DNA of 16,469 bases from an uncultured Faecalibacterium sp. (GTDB lineage Bacteria > Bacillota > Clostridia > Oscillospirales > Ruminococcaceae): NCBI GenBank assembly GCA_934561115.1, contig CAKTFS010000029.1, forward strand, positions 1 through 16,469. The letters run 5' to 3'. The notes beneath the pieces were generated by a model. The model was not told where the DNA came from, did not search any database, and saw only the letters and a list, made by a program, of their open reading frames with translations. The position numbers and the translations under genes are program-made. Positions 1 through 7,335 of this stretch are shown in pieces (the stretch's first letter is position 1; each line of letters begins with the position of its first letter).

Positions 1-2097
1 TTCATCTGCACCGAGGATAAGGACTTCTACTCGGAGCCCGGCGTCAACTTCAAGCGTACCATCGGCGCAATGATCAACGAGTATCTGCTGCCCATCTACA
101 GCTCCAAGCAGGGCGCATCCACGCTGGAGCAGCAGCTCATCAAGAATCTGACCGATGACAACAGCGCCAGCGGTATCGAGGGTGCACTGCGCAAGGTGCG
201 CGAGATCTACCGCGCCCTCTGCCTGAGCCGCAGCTACTCCAAGGAGACCATTCTGGAGGCTTACCTGAACACCATCAGCTTTACCGGCACCATTCAGGGT
301 GTGCAGACGGCGGCCAACGAGTACTTCAACAAGGACGTCAGCCAGCTGAGCCTGTGGGAGTGCGCCACCATTGCCTCCATTACCAAAAACCCCACCAACT
401 ATAACCCCTATACGAACCCCGAAAACCTGATCAACCGCCGCAACTTCATCATGTACAATATGTGGCAGCAGGGTGTGATCAGTGAGGAGGACTACCGCAA
501 CGGCGCTGCACAGCCCCTTGTGCTGGCCGAAGAGGACAGCGGCAAAAAGCCCAGCACCGTCACTTCCTACTTCACCGATGCACTGTTCAGCGAGGTCGTG
601 CAGGATATCATGGCCAAGGAGGGCATCACCGAGTCTGAGGCGCAGAAGCTGCTCTACACCGGCGGCTTTACCGTCGAAGCGACGGTCAACACCAAGCTGC
701 AGTCCCAGATGGAAAACCTGATGCTGAACACCGACGATGCCTACTTCCCGGCCGGCTGGCATGAGGAAGAGGTCACCTCCATCTCGGACGATGATGTGCA
801 GGTGTTCAACGAGGACGGCACCCCCAAGACCCGTACCGGCGAGGACGGCACCGTCTATTATTACCGCAACGTGCGCACGCAGGCTGCCATGGTCACGCTG
901 GACTATGACGGCAACGTGCTGGCCATTGTGGGCGGCTTGGGCGAAAAGACCAAGAGCCTTTCCCTGAACCGTGCCTACAGCGTGGAGCGGCAGACCGGTT
1001 CTACCATCAAGCCTATCGGCGCCTATGCGCTGGGCATCGAGTACGGTCTGGTCAACTGGTCCACTATGCTCAACAATTCCCCCCTGTACCAGAAGCAGGA
1101 TATGATCATCCGGGACGAGGACTACTGCCGCAAGAACGGCCTGATGGGACTTTCCGATAAGCAGCTCCGCGCTTACCCCAACGCATGGCGCAGCTGGCCG
1201 CGCAACTACGGCGGCAACTACGGCGATGGCAGCGATATCCCGCTGTGGAACGGCCTTGCCCGCTCGCTGAACACCATCGCAGTGCGCGTGGGCGACCTTG
1301 TGGGCGCAAGCAATATCTTCAACTTCGTCTACAATACCCTGCAGCTGAATACGCTGGACCCCACCAACGACGTGGGTCTGGCGCAGATGGTCATGGGCAG
1401 CCAGACCAAGGGCGTTACCCCCATGGCGCTGGCCGCAGCCTTCCAGATCTTCTATGATGGCGAGTACACCACCCCGCACCTGTACACCCGTGTGCTGGAC
1501 CGGGACGGCAACATCTATCTGGAAAACAACGCCACCAGCTATCAGGCACTGACCCCCGATACCGCTTATGTCATGAACCGCCTGCTGAAGAATGTTCTGT
1601 TCTCCAGCGTAGGCACTGCCAGCGGCCGCTACCCCAACTCCAACGGCATGGAAGCCTTTGGCAAGACCGGTACTGCCAGCGACGAAAAGGATCTGTGGTT
1701 CGTGGGCGGCACGCCCTACTATGTCACCGCTGTGTGGTGGGGCTACGATGCACCCTACGATATGACCAAGACCCTGTCCAAGCAGCAGGCCAAGACCCGC
1801 ACCTGTGTGACCGCGTGGAAGGCGCTGATGGAGCAGGCACAGGCAGACCTGCCCTATAAGGCATTCCCCACCTCTGCAGGCGTGGTGGAGCGCCGCTACT
1901 GCACCCAGAGCGGCCTGCTGGCCGGTGCGGGCTGCCCGAGCACTGCCGTGGGCTACTACCGTGCCGATGACCTGCCCGATACCTGCACCTATTCCCACGC
2001 AGCCCCGCAGGCTGCTGCCTCTACCGAGAACACAGACGGTGCCGTGCCCACCCAGCCGGTCATCCCCACCGACACCAGTGCGCTGGATACGGAGTAA
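1..2097 (+). CDS. Class A penicillin-binding protein (PBP1A-like), 5' end cut by window edge
   Basis: A bifunctional peptidoglycan synthase: an N-terminal GT51 glycosyltransferase polymerises lipid II and a C-terminal transpeptidase crosslinks the stem peptides, outside the membrane. The frame is open from base 1, so 697 residues are visible and the start codon and membrane anchor lie upstream. GT51 motifs are TEDKDFY (catalytic Glu is window codon 5), GASTLEQQL and KETILEAYLN. The transpeptidase shows STIK (Ser codon at 1000-1002), SLN (1264-1272) and KTGT (1663-1674). After the catalytic core comes a Cys-containing segment and a Pro/Thr/Ala-rich tail typical of exported PBP C-termini. The His usual in the FYxHxG part of GT51 motif 1 is replaced (FYSEPG). 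All three transpeptidase motifs are intact, so it should be active. Family assignment is secure; the exact paralogue name is not. Confidence 0.95.
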   Translation, partial: FICTEDKDFYSEPGVNFKRTIGAMINEYLLPIYSSKQGASTLEQQLIKNLTDDNSASGIEGALRKVREIYRALCLSRSYSKETILEAYLNTISFTGTIQGVQTAANEYFNKDVSQLSLWECATIASITKNPTNYNPYTNPENLINRRNFIMYNMWQQGVISEEDYRNGAAQPLVLAEEDSGKKPSTVTSYFTDALFSEVVQDIMAKEGITESEAQKLLYTGGFTVEATVNTKLQSQMENLMLNTDDAYFPAGWHEEEVTSISDDDVQVFNEDGTPKTRTGEDGTVYYYRNVRTQAAMVTLDYDGNVLAIVGGLGEKTKSLSLNRAYSVERQTGSTIKPIGAYALGIEYGLVNWSTMLNNSPLYQKQDMIIRDEDYCRKNGLMGLSDKQLRAYPNAWRSWPRNYGGNYGDGSDIPLWNGLARSLNTIAVRVGDLVGASNIFNFVYNTLQLNTLDPTNDVGLAQMVMGSQTKGVTPMALAAAFQIFYDGEYTTPHLYTRVLDRDGNIYLENNATSYQALTPDTAYVMNRLLKNVLFSSVGTASGRYPNSNGMEAFGKTGTASDEKDLWFVGGTPYYVTAVWWGYDAPYDMTKTLSKQQAKTRTCVTAWKALMEQAQADLPYKAFPTSAGVVERRYCTQSGLLAGAGCPSTAVGYYRADDLPDTCTYSHAAPQAAASTENTDGAVPTQPVIPTDTSALDTE

Positions 2098-2186
2098 GGG
2101 TAAAAATCGTACTTTTTTGCCCCTTTGCTGAAAAATCCGGCAAGGACAGGGCGCGCTTTACAAGACAAAACTGGACAAAGTGACAA

Positions 2187-2235
2187 AATAGCATCCGGGC
2201 TCTTGCATTGCAGGGGTTCGGATGCTATTATATTT
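2187..2235 (+). terminator. Intrinsic terminator hairpin after the PBP gene
   Basis: The arms AATAGCATCCG (2187-2197) and CGGATGCTATT (2219-2229) are perfectly complementary. They continue inward through two G-U pairs and a second stem CTCTTGC/GCAGGGG around a 3-base loop, giving about 20 continuous pairs. ATATTTT follows. The bases just 5' are A-rich, so the hairpin could also terminate in the other direction, although no - strand gene arrives here. It lies 90 bp after the PBP stop, and the promoter of the next operon sits inside it. Confidence 0.75.
2203..2231 (+). promoter_or_regulatory. Extended -10 promoter of the HTH-ACT/hom/thrB/lysC operon
   Basis: The -35-like TTGCAT (2203-2208) and the -10 TATTAT (2226-2231) are separated by 17 bases, and TG one base before the -10 (2223-2224) makes it an extended -10 element. 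The -35 matches only 3 of 6 consensus bases; the -10 matches 5 of 6. A start near 2238 would leave a short leader of about 33 bases before the first gene. The promoter lies within the loop and 3' arm of the upstream terminator hairpin. Confidence 0.55.
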
Positions 2236-2270
2236 TCTGCAAGAACACTTGTGTTTGAGAGGTGAACAAG

Positions 2271-2702
2271 TTGGAACGCCGTTTTTATCTGGTGGATGCG
2301 CAGGTGCTGCCGGAGGTCTTTCTCAAGGTGGTACGCGCCAAGGAGCTGCTGGCCAGCGGTGAGGCACGCAGCATTTCGGCTGCGACCCGCGCTGTAGAGC
2401 TTTCGCGCAGCGCATTTTATAAGTATAAGGATTGTATCTTTGATTCCGAGAACGGCCGTGAGGTCATCACGGTCATGGCCACCCTGCGGGATGAGACCGG
2501 TGCGCTGCAAAGCCTTCTGGCGGGCATCAGCGCCGCAGGCGCCAGCATTGTGACCATCAACCAGTCCACCCCGGAAAATGGGGCTGCGCTGGTGGCGGTC
2601 ACCATCCGCACCGATACCATGCAGATGTCCCCGGAGGAGCTGACCGAAAAGCTTTCGCGCCAGCGCATGGTCGTGGGAGTGCGCTGTGGGTATAACCTGT
2701 AA
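2271..2702 (+). CDS. HTH-ACT domain regulator, PheB/UPF0735 family
   Basis: A 143-residue protein resembling Bacillus PheB and its relatives: an N-terminal opening RFYLVDAQVLPEVFLKV, a predicted helix-turn-helix (SAATRAVELSRSAFYKYKD, about residues 37-55) and a C-terminal ACT domain (about 65-143) of the kind that binds amino acids. I chose the TTG start at 2271 because GAGGTG (2259-2264) is 6 bases upstream and the protein then begins MERRFYLVDA as relatives do. A GTG at 2262 is in frame, but its Shine-Dalgarno would overlap it. As first gene of a threonine pathway operon, 27 bp before hom, it may sense threonine or another aspartate-family amino acid and act on this operon; that role is inference. 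The family's ligand and DNA target are, as far as I know, poorly defined. Confidence 0.85.
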   Translation: MERRFYLVDAQVLPEVFLKVVRAKELLASGEARSISAATRAVELSRSAFYKYKDCIFDSENGREVITVMATLRDETGALQSLLAGISAAGASIVTINQSTPENGAALVAVTIRTDTMQMSPEELTEKLSRQRMVVGVRCGYNL

Positions 2703-2729
2703 CAAAACAGGAAACGAGGGAAAGAAAGT

Positions 2730-3965
2730 ATGGCTAAAATTGCAATTCTGGGCTTTGGCACGGTGGGCAGCGGCGTATACGAGGTGCTGTGCCACAATGC
2801 TGCAAGCGTCTCCCGCCGGGCTGGCGAACCGGTGGAGGTAAAGTATATTCTGGACCCGAAGGATTTTACCGGCAACCCGGTGGAACCCCTGGTGGTCAAA
2901 AGCATTGATGTGATTCTGCAGGACCCGGAGATCCGGGTGGTGGTGGAGACCATCGGCGGCACCCGTTTTGCTTACCCCTACGTCAAGGCGTGTCTGGAGA
3001 GCGGCCGCAGCGTGTGCACCTCCAACAAGGAGATGGTGGCCACCTACGGCGCAGAGCTGCTGGCACTGGCCAAGGAGCACGGCTGTGCCTTCCTGTTCGA
3101 GGCCTCTGTGGGCGGCGGTACGCCTATCATCACCCCCATGCACCAGTGCCTGGCGGCCAACGTCATCACCGAGGTGGAGGGCATCGTGAACGGCACCACC
3201 AACTTCATGCTCACCAAGATGGTGCGGGAGGGCCTTGGCTTTGAAGATGCGCTGCAAATTGCGCAGGAGCTGGGCTACGCCGAGACCAAGGACCCCAGCG
3301 ATGACGTGGACGGCCGCGACGCCTGCCGCAAGATCGCCATCCTGTCCTCCATGGTGTGCGGCCACCAGATCTACCCCCAGAACGTCCCCACCCGGGGTAT
3401 CCGGGCCATTACCGCCGCCGATGTGGCCAGCGCCGAAAAGCTGGGCTGCGTCATCAAGCTGGTCGCATGGATGAAGCTTGGCAAGGACGGCAGCGTGGCT
3501 GCCGGGGTGGAGCCGTGTCTGGTGCCCAAGGCAAACCAGCTGGCCAGCGTGGACGATGTGTTCAACGCGGTGCTGGTCAAGGGCGATATGCTGGGCGATG
3601 TGGTGTTCTACGGCAAGGGCGCAGGCAAGCTGCCCACTGCCAGCGCTGTGGTGGCAGATGTGGTGGATGCGCTGAAAAACGGCGCACAGGTGCACGACAG
3701 TCTGTTCTGGCAGCCTGCAGACCCGGTGGACGGCATGCTCACCGACCCGGCTCCCGCTGCATATTATGTGCGTGTGGCGGGCATTGCACCCGCTGTGGTG
3801 GAGGCTATCTACGGCTACGGCAAGGTGGTGGATGAGCGGTACGAGGGCTGCGCCTACTTTGTGGAGCGCGCCGACGAGCGTGCGCTGGCAGAGGCCGCGC
3901 GCAAGGTGGAGGCCGTGGGCGGCAGTGTGAAGCTGGTGCTCAAGCGTCTGCCCGAGGAAGTGTAA
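2730..3965 (+). CDS. hom: Homoserine dehydrogenase with C-terminal ACT domain
   Basis: Reduces L-aspartate semialdehyde to L-homoserine with NAD(P)H, the branch point toward threonine and methionine; cytosolic. The 411-residue protein opens with a Rossmann nucleotide-binding loop GFGTVGSG (residues 8-15). It has the family segment SNKEMVATYG and the catalytic signature DPSDDVDGRDACRK, in which D197 and K201 match the catalytic Asp/Lys pair of known homoserine dehydrogenases. The last roughly 75 residues (from about AYYVRVAG) form an ACT domain, usually responsible for threonine feedback inhibition. The ATG follows a GAGGGAAAG ribosome site. Length and domain order are normal for the Firmicutes enzyme. 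It is 27 bp after the HTH-ACT gene and 18 bp before thrB, so co-transcription is very likely. Confidence 0.97.
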   Translation: MAKIAILGFGTVGSGVYEVLCHNAASVSRRAGEPVEVKYILDPKDFTGNPVEPLVVKSIDVILQDPEIRVVVETIGGTRFAYPYVKACLESGRSVCTSNKEMVATYGAELLALAKEHGCAFLFEASVGGGTPIITPMHQCLAANVITEVEGIVNGTTNFMLTKMVREGLGFEDALQIAQELGYAETKDPSDDVDGRDACRKIAILSSMVCGHQIYPQNVPTRGIRAITAADVASAEKLGCVIKLVAWMKLGKDGSVAAGVEPCLVPKANQLASVDDVFNAVLVKGDMLGDVVFYGKGAGKLPTASAVVADVVDALKNGAQVHDSLFWQPADPVDGMLTDPAPAAYYVRVAGIAPAVVEAIYGYGKVVDERYEGCAYFVERADERALAEAARKVEAVGGSVKLVLKRLPEEV

Positions 3966-3983
3966 CGGAAAGGAACTGCGGCA

Positions 3984-4889
3984 ATGAAGATCAAGGTTTC
4001 GGTCCCTGCCACCAGCGCCAACGTAGGCTCCGGCTTCGATGCGCTGGGTCTGGCAGTTACGTTGTACAACACGGTCACCTTTGAGGACAGCGAGGTGCTG
4101 GAGATCTCGGCATCGGACGGCACCCGCATCCCCCGGGGCGAGTCGAATCTCGTGTACCGCTCCGCCAAGGGTCTGTTTGAAAAAGTTGGCAAGCAGATTC
4201 CGCCCCTTAAGATCACCCAGACGAACCCCATCCCCATGGCACGCGGTCTGGGCTCCTCTTCGGCCTGCATCATCGCGGGTCTGCTGGGCGCAAACCGGAT
4301 GCTGGGCGATGTGCTCAACACGCAGGAGCTGCTCACGCTGGCAACTGCCATTGAGGGACACCCCGATAACGTGGCCCCGGCACTGCTGGGCGGTTTGACC
4401 AGCAGCGTGTTCGAGGACGGCAAGGTGTATTCGGTCAAGCGGAATGTGGATGAAAGCCTCTGCTTTGCTGCCATCGTGCCGGACTACAAGCTGCTGACCG
4501 AGGCAGCCCGCGCGGCTCTGCCCAAGGAGGTATCCCATAAGGATGCGGTGTATAACCTGTCCCGTGCGGCGCTGGTGCCCGCAGCCTTCTGCGAGGGCCG
4601 GCACGACCTGCTGGCCATTGCCACCGAGGATAAGCTGCACCAGCAGTACCGCATGCCCCTGATGCCCGGCTCCCGCGAGGTGTTCGATATGGCGCGGCTG
4701 TGCGGCGCAAAGGCCGTGTATGTCTCTGGCGCAGGCAGCACCGTAATGGCTGTGGCAGAAAAGGCCGAAGCCGAAAAGTTCTATTCCAAGCTGGAAAAAG
4801 GTCTGGAACTGCTGGAAGGTCTGGACGGATGTGAAGCATTTACACTGTTGCAGCTGGATGCCGATAACACCGGCGCGACTGTGGAATGA
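3984..4889 (+). CDS. thrB: Homoserine kinase (GHMP kinase family)
   Basis: Phosphorylates L-homoserine to O-phosphohomoserine with ATP, the penultimate step of threonine synthesis; cytosolic. The 301-residue protein has the N-terminal VPATSANVGSGFDALG motif, the ATP-binding GHMP loop GLGSSSA (residues 88-94) and the C-terminal glycine-rich VSGAGSTVMAV motif. Length is typical. The ATG is preceded by AAAGGA 11 bases upstream. It directly follows hom. Threonine synthase (thrC), which would finish the pathway, is not in the window and must be elsewhere. Nothing looks truncated. Confidence 0.97.
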   Translation: MKIKVSVPATSANVGSGFDALGLAVTLYNTVTFEDSEVLEISASDGTRIPRGESNLVYRSAKGLFEKVGKQIPPLKITQTNPIPMARGLGSSSACIIAGLLGANRMLGDVLNTQELLTLATAIEGHPDNVAPALLGGLTSSVFEDGKVYSVKRNVDESLCFAAIVPDYKLLTEAARAALPKEVSHKDAVYNLSRAALVPAAFCEGRHDLLAIATEDKLHQQYRMPLMPGSREVFDMARLCGAKAVYVSGAGSTVMAVAEKAEAEKFYSKLEKGLELLEGLDGCEAFTLLQLDADNTGATVE

Positions 4890-4932
4890 TAAACGGGTAA
4901 GGGAAGTGCAAGAACGCTTCCGCCCGGCAAGC

Positions 4933-4948
4933 CCCCGCAAGCGCGGGG
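4933..4948 (+). other. GC hairpin just upstream of the lysC ribosome site
   Basis: CCCCGC (4933-4938) and GCGGGG (4943-4948) pair around a 4-base loop in the 83-bp thrB-lysC gap. No T-run follows, so it is not an intrinsic terminator. It ends about 6 bases before the lysC Shine-Dalgarno region and could affect translation or mark an mRNA processing site; no function is shown by the sequence. Confidence 0.4.
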
Positions 4949-4972
4949 CGTTAAAGAGGAGAGTGACAAGAT

Positions 4973-6172
4973 ATGGCGTTGATCGTACAGAAATTCGGCG
5001 GTTCCTCCGTAAAGGACCGTGACCGTATCTTCAACGTTGCGCGGATCGTGGCCAACACCCACAACGCGGGCAATGACGTAGTGGTGGTGGTCTCCGCACA
5101 GGGTGACACCACCGATGACCTGATCGCCAAGGCGGGGGAGATCACCCATAACCCCTCGGCACGTGAGATGGATATGCTGCTGGCCTCCGGCGAGCAGATC
5201 AGCATCGCACTGCTGGCCATGGCGCTGAACGAGCTGGGCTGCCATGCCATCAGCCTGACTGGCTGGCAGGCGGGCTTCCGCACCGACCGTGCCTACACCA
5301 AGGCGCGCATCACCCGGCTGGAGACCGAGCGGATCTCCTCCGAGCTGGAGCGCAACCGCGTGGTGGTGGTGGCAGGCTTCCAGGGCCTGAACAAGCTGGA
5401 CGATATCACTACTTTGGGACGCGGCGGCTCCGACACCAGTGCTGTGGCCATTGCCGCTGCCCTGCACGCTGACCGCTGCCAGATCTACACGGATGTGGAG
5501 GGCGTTTATACCGCCGACCCGCGCAAGGTGAGCAACACCCGCAAGCTGGAGGAGATCACCTTTGACGAGATGCTGGAACTGGCATCTCTGGGCGCACAGG
5601 TGCTGAACAACCGCAGCGTGGAGCTGGCTAAAAAGTACAATGTGGAGCTGGAGGTGCTCTCCAGCCTGAACCCCATCCCGGGTACGGTGGTTAAGGAGGT
5701 TACAAAGGACATGGAAGGTATGCTGATCAAGGGTGTCGCCAAGGACACCGATGTTGCCGTTATCACGATTCTCAACGTTCCCGATGAGCCGGGCATGAGC
5801 TTTAGGATCTTTGGTCTGCTGGCACAGAAGAACATCAACGTGGACATCATTCTGCAGTCCACCGGCCGCGACGGCAAGAAGGATATCAGCTTTACCTGTG
5901 CCGAGGGCGAAGCCGAGCTGGCTATGCGTGTGCTGAAGGACAGTGCACACTTCAGCGATGTCAGCGTGGATACCACCTGCGCCAAGGTCTCCATCGTGGG
6001 TGCCGGTATGCAGAGCCACAGCGGCGTTGCCTCCAAGATGTTCGAGGCACTGTCCAACAACAATATCAACATCAAGATGATCTCCACCAGCGAGATCAAG
6101 ATCTCCTGCATCATCGACCGTGCAGACGCCGACAAGGCTGTCGGCGCCATCCACGATATGCTGTTTGACTGA
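4973..6172 (+). CDS. lysC: Aspartokinase (alpha subunit), with tandem ACT domains
   Basis: Phosphorylates L-aspartate to aspartyl-4-phosphate, the first committed step to lysine, threonine and methionine; cytosolic. The 399-residue protein starts with the kinase signature KFGGSSV (residues 7-13), has GRGGSDTSAVAIA in the amino-acid kinase fold, and ends in two ACT domains (about 255-325 and 335-399; the second begins VSIVGAGM). This is the Bacillus-LysC-like class of about 400 residues. The ATG follows an AGAGGAG ribosome site. Placement after hom and thrB suggests supply of the threonine branch and perhaps threonine inhibition, but the effector cannot be read from sequence. An internal ribosome site and ATG are described separately. 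A strong terminator follows 18 bp after the stop. Confidence 0.97.
   Translation: MALIVQKFGGSSVKDRDRIFNVARIVANTHNAGNDVVVVVSAQGDTTDDLIAKAGEITHNPSAREMDMLLASGEQISIALLAMALNELGCHAISLTGWQAGFRTDRAYTKARITRLETERISSELERNRVVVVAGFQGLNKLDDITTLGRGGSDTSAVAIAAALHADRCQIYTDVEGVYTADPRKVSNTRKLEEITFDEMLELASLGAQVLNNRSVELAKKYNVELEVLSSLNPIPGTVVKEVTKDMEGMLIKGVAKDTDVAVITILNVPDEPGMSFRIFGLLAQKNINVDIILQSTGRDGKKDISFTCAEGEAELAMRVLKDSAHFSDVSVDTTCAKVSIVGAGMQSHSGVASKMFEALSNNNINIKMISTSEIKISCIIDRADADKAVGAIHDMLFD
5693..5700 (+). promoter_or_regulatory. Internal Shine-Dalgarno within lysC (beta-subunit start)
   Basis: AAGGAGGT, a full-strength anti-16S match, occurs inside the lysC coding region 10 bases before the in-frame ATG at 5711. 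The codons at this place read VVKEVTKD, a linker between the kinase and ACT domains, so constraint on the protein is probably low and the motif may be kept for translation. Confidence 0.6.
5711..6172 (+). CDS. Probable aspartokinase beta subunit from an internal in-frame start
   Basis: Translation from the ATG at 5711 (codon 247 of lysC) would give a 153-residue protein, MEGMLIKGVAKD onward, made only of the two ACT domains. In Bacillus subtilis aspartokinase II and Corynebacterium LysC, an internal in-phase start at almost the same codon makes a regulatory beta subunit that assembles with the full-length alpha chain as an alpha2beta2 enzyme (established for those families). Here the evidence is the AAGGAGGT ten bases upstream and the matching position at the domain boundary. 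A second in-frame ATG at 5720, served by AAAGGA, is an alternative. Expression of the short form is inferred. Confidence 0.6.
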   Translation: MEGMLIKGVAKDTDVAVITILNVPDEPGMSFRIFGLLAQKNINVDIILQSTGRDGKKDISFTCAEGEAELAMRVLKDSAHFSDVSVDTTCAKVSIVGAGMQSHSGVASKMFEALSNNNINIKMISTSEIKISCIIDRADADKAVGAIHDMLFD

Positions 6173-6190
6173 TCTGCGTGAAATTTTTAG

Positions 6191-6239
6191 TTATGGCCTG
6201 TCTGCTCCCTGCCGGGGGCGGGCGGGTCATAATTTTTTT
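6191..6239 (+). terminator. Strong intrinsic terminator of the threonine operon
   Basis: The arms TTATGGCCTGTCTGC (6191-6205) and GCGGGCGGGTCATAA (6218-6232) form 15 continuous pairs, four of them G-U, around a 12-base loop. Seven T bases follow directly (6233-6239). This is 18 bp after the lysC stop and ends the operon. Confidence 0.92.
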
Positions 6240-6252
6240 ACACACGGCGGCG

Positions 6253-6281
6253 TTTACACAAAAAGCAAAGGGGTGTATAAT
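6253..6281 (+). promoter_or_regulatory. Near-consensus sigma-A promoter of the carboxypeptidase gene
   Basis: TTTACA (6253-6258) and a perfect TATAAT (6276-6281) are 17 bases apart, immediately after the lysC terminator. Transcription from about 6288 would give a leader of roughly 54 bases before the ATG at 6342. It could also drive the downstream ymfF-ymfH-lgt genes, since no clear terminator or promoter is seen before them. Confidence 0.8.
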
Positions 6282-6341
6282 ATAGTTTGAATCTGTGCGG
6301 CGCACCGGCGCTGCAACAACGCCGAAAAGGAGCCCCGCCGC

Positions 6342-7160
6342 ATGAGTGAACCCACCCGTACCTCTAGAGCGCCTGCTGATAAGCGCCTGACCTATCAACA
6401 ATGGAAGCGCCGCAAAATGCTGCGGCTTGCCCGCAACTGGGTGCTGTTTCTGGCCGGCTGCGCTGCGGTGGTGGCGCTGCTGACCGGCGGCATCCTGTGG
6501 CTGCTGCCCAAGGTGCACGGCCTGCTGGCCGGGCCAAAGGTATTTGCAGCCAGTGCATACGACGGCACAGACTATGTGTTCAACGCCGCAGACGCCCGGC
6601 TTACGCTGGTGAATGCCAACCTGCCCTATACCGCCGAGCCCGCCCCGCTGCTGGACACCGCCGACGAGGCCACCGGCCAGCAGCTGGAAGCGGAAGCAGC
6701 CATGCAGTACCGCAGCATGGCCGCCGCCGCGCAGGCGGATGGGGTCAGCCTGACCCTTGCGGCCGGTTATCAGGACGCCGACACCCGGCAGGCCGCCTAC
6801 GAGGCCCGGGTGCAGACCTACCGCGATAAGCACAAGAGCGAGGAGGAGGCCGCCCGTCTGGCGGCTACCATCCAGCCCGCTGCCAACGCCAACGAGCACG
6901 GCACCGGCTACGCGGCAGATATCCTCAGCGCGGACGACCCGCAGCAGGACACTAGCTTTGCCGAGACCCGCGCCTACGAGTGGCTTACAGCCTACGCGGC
7001 GGAATACGGCTTTATCCTGCGCTACCCACAGGACCGGCAGGCCGCCACCGGCATCGTGTTCGAGCCGTGGCACTGGCGCTATGTGGGGGTGGAAAATGCC
7101 CTTGCCATCCGTGCCAGCGGCCTGAGCCTGGAAGAGTTCATCGCCCTAAGGTGTATCTGA
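6342..7160 (+). CDS. Membrane-anchored D,D-carboxypeptidase, peptidase M15B (VanY-like), 3' end altered by insertion
   Basis: A zinc D-alanyl-D-alanine carboxypeptidase that trims peptidoglycan stem peptides outside the membrane. The 272 residues comprise a basic N-terminus, one transmembrane segment (about 31-55) and an extracellular M15 domain. Zinc ligands are H186 and D193 in EHGTGYAAD and H244 in EPWHWRY, with E241 as catalytic base; GYQDADTR (about 143-150) is the upstream family motif. AAGGAG lies 9 bases before the ATG. The last three residues (RCI) and the stop come from a MITE-like element. Joining the flanks at the duplicated CTA would restore Glu-Arg-Ala-Asp and a TGA at 7325. Catalytic motifs end 25 residues earlier, so activity is probably kept. 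Despite the VanY name, nothing nearby suggests vancomycin resistance. Confidence 0.9.
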   Translation: MSEPTRTSRAPADKRLTYQQWKRRKMLRLARNWVLFLAGCAAVVALLTGGILWLLPKVHGLLAGPKVFAASAYDGTDYVFNAADARLTLVNANLPYTAEPAPLLDTADEATGQQLEAEAAMQYRSMAAAAQADGVSLTLAAGYQDADTRQAAYEARVQTYRDKHKSEEEAARLAATIQPAANANEHGTGYAADILSADDPQQDTSFAETRAYEWLTAYAAEYGFILRYPQDRQAATGIVFEPWHWRYVGVENALAIRASGLSLEEFIALRCI

Positions 7161-7310
7161 AAACAAAGAAAATGACGAATATTTCGCAAGCACAAGCGGG
7201 ATTTAAGGCAAATAGCCGCAGGAATCCTTTGTGGATTTCAAGGCTGTTTAACGCAAAATCCAGCTGTGCTTGTAGAAATAGACTAAATTTTCGACTTTTC
7301 AGATACACCC
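7149..7310. mobile_element. 162-bp fold-back MITE-like element with 14-bp terminal inverted repeats
   Basis: GGTGTATCTGAAAA (7150-7163) and its exact complement TTTTCAGATACACC (7296-7309) bound a non-coding, AT-richer segment. TA (or CTA) is duplicated at both borders: CTA at 7146-7148 and 7310-7312. If CTAA/CTAG is read as an imperfect 4-bp duplication, the element is 7150-7309. The whole unit is an imperfect palindrome: subterminal CAAGCACA-type blocks match on both sides, and the centre closes with AGCC..GGAATCC-TTTGT-GGATTTC..GGCT around 7230. No transposase is encoded, so mobilisation would be in trans. The target-site pattern resembles IS5-type or other TA-targeting elements, but I cannot name the family. 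It overlaps the last codons of the carboxypeptidase gene. Confidence 0.85.
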
Positions 7311-7335
7311 TAGAGCGGGCAGACTGAATCAAATG

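Noticed and set aside
2098..2262. T-box, leader-peptide attenuator or riboswitch before the threonine operon
   Set aside because: No T-box core, no leader peptide with Thr/Ile codons, and the likely transcript start at about 2238 leaves only a short leader.
1989..4940. 983-codon open frame on the - strand opposite the PBP end, HTH-ACT, hom and thrB genes
   Set aside because: It is antisense to four well-supported genes, has His/Gly/Gln/Leu-rich composition without family motifs, and is a mirror effect of strong GC bias at third positions.
4890..4972. Lysine riboswitch upstream of lysC
   Set aside because: The gap is 83 bp, too short, and lacks the lysine-riboswitch core; only a small hairpin is present.
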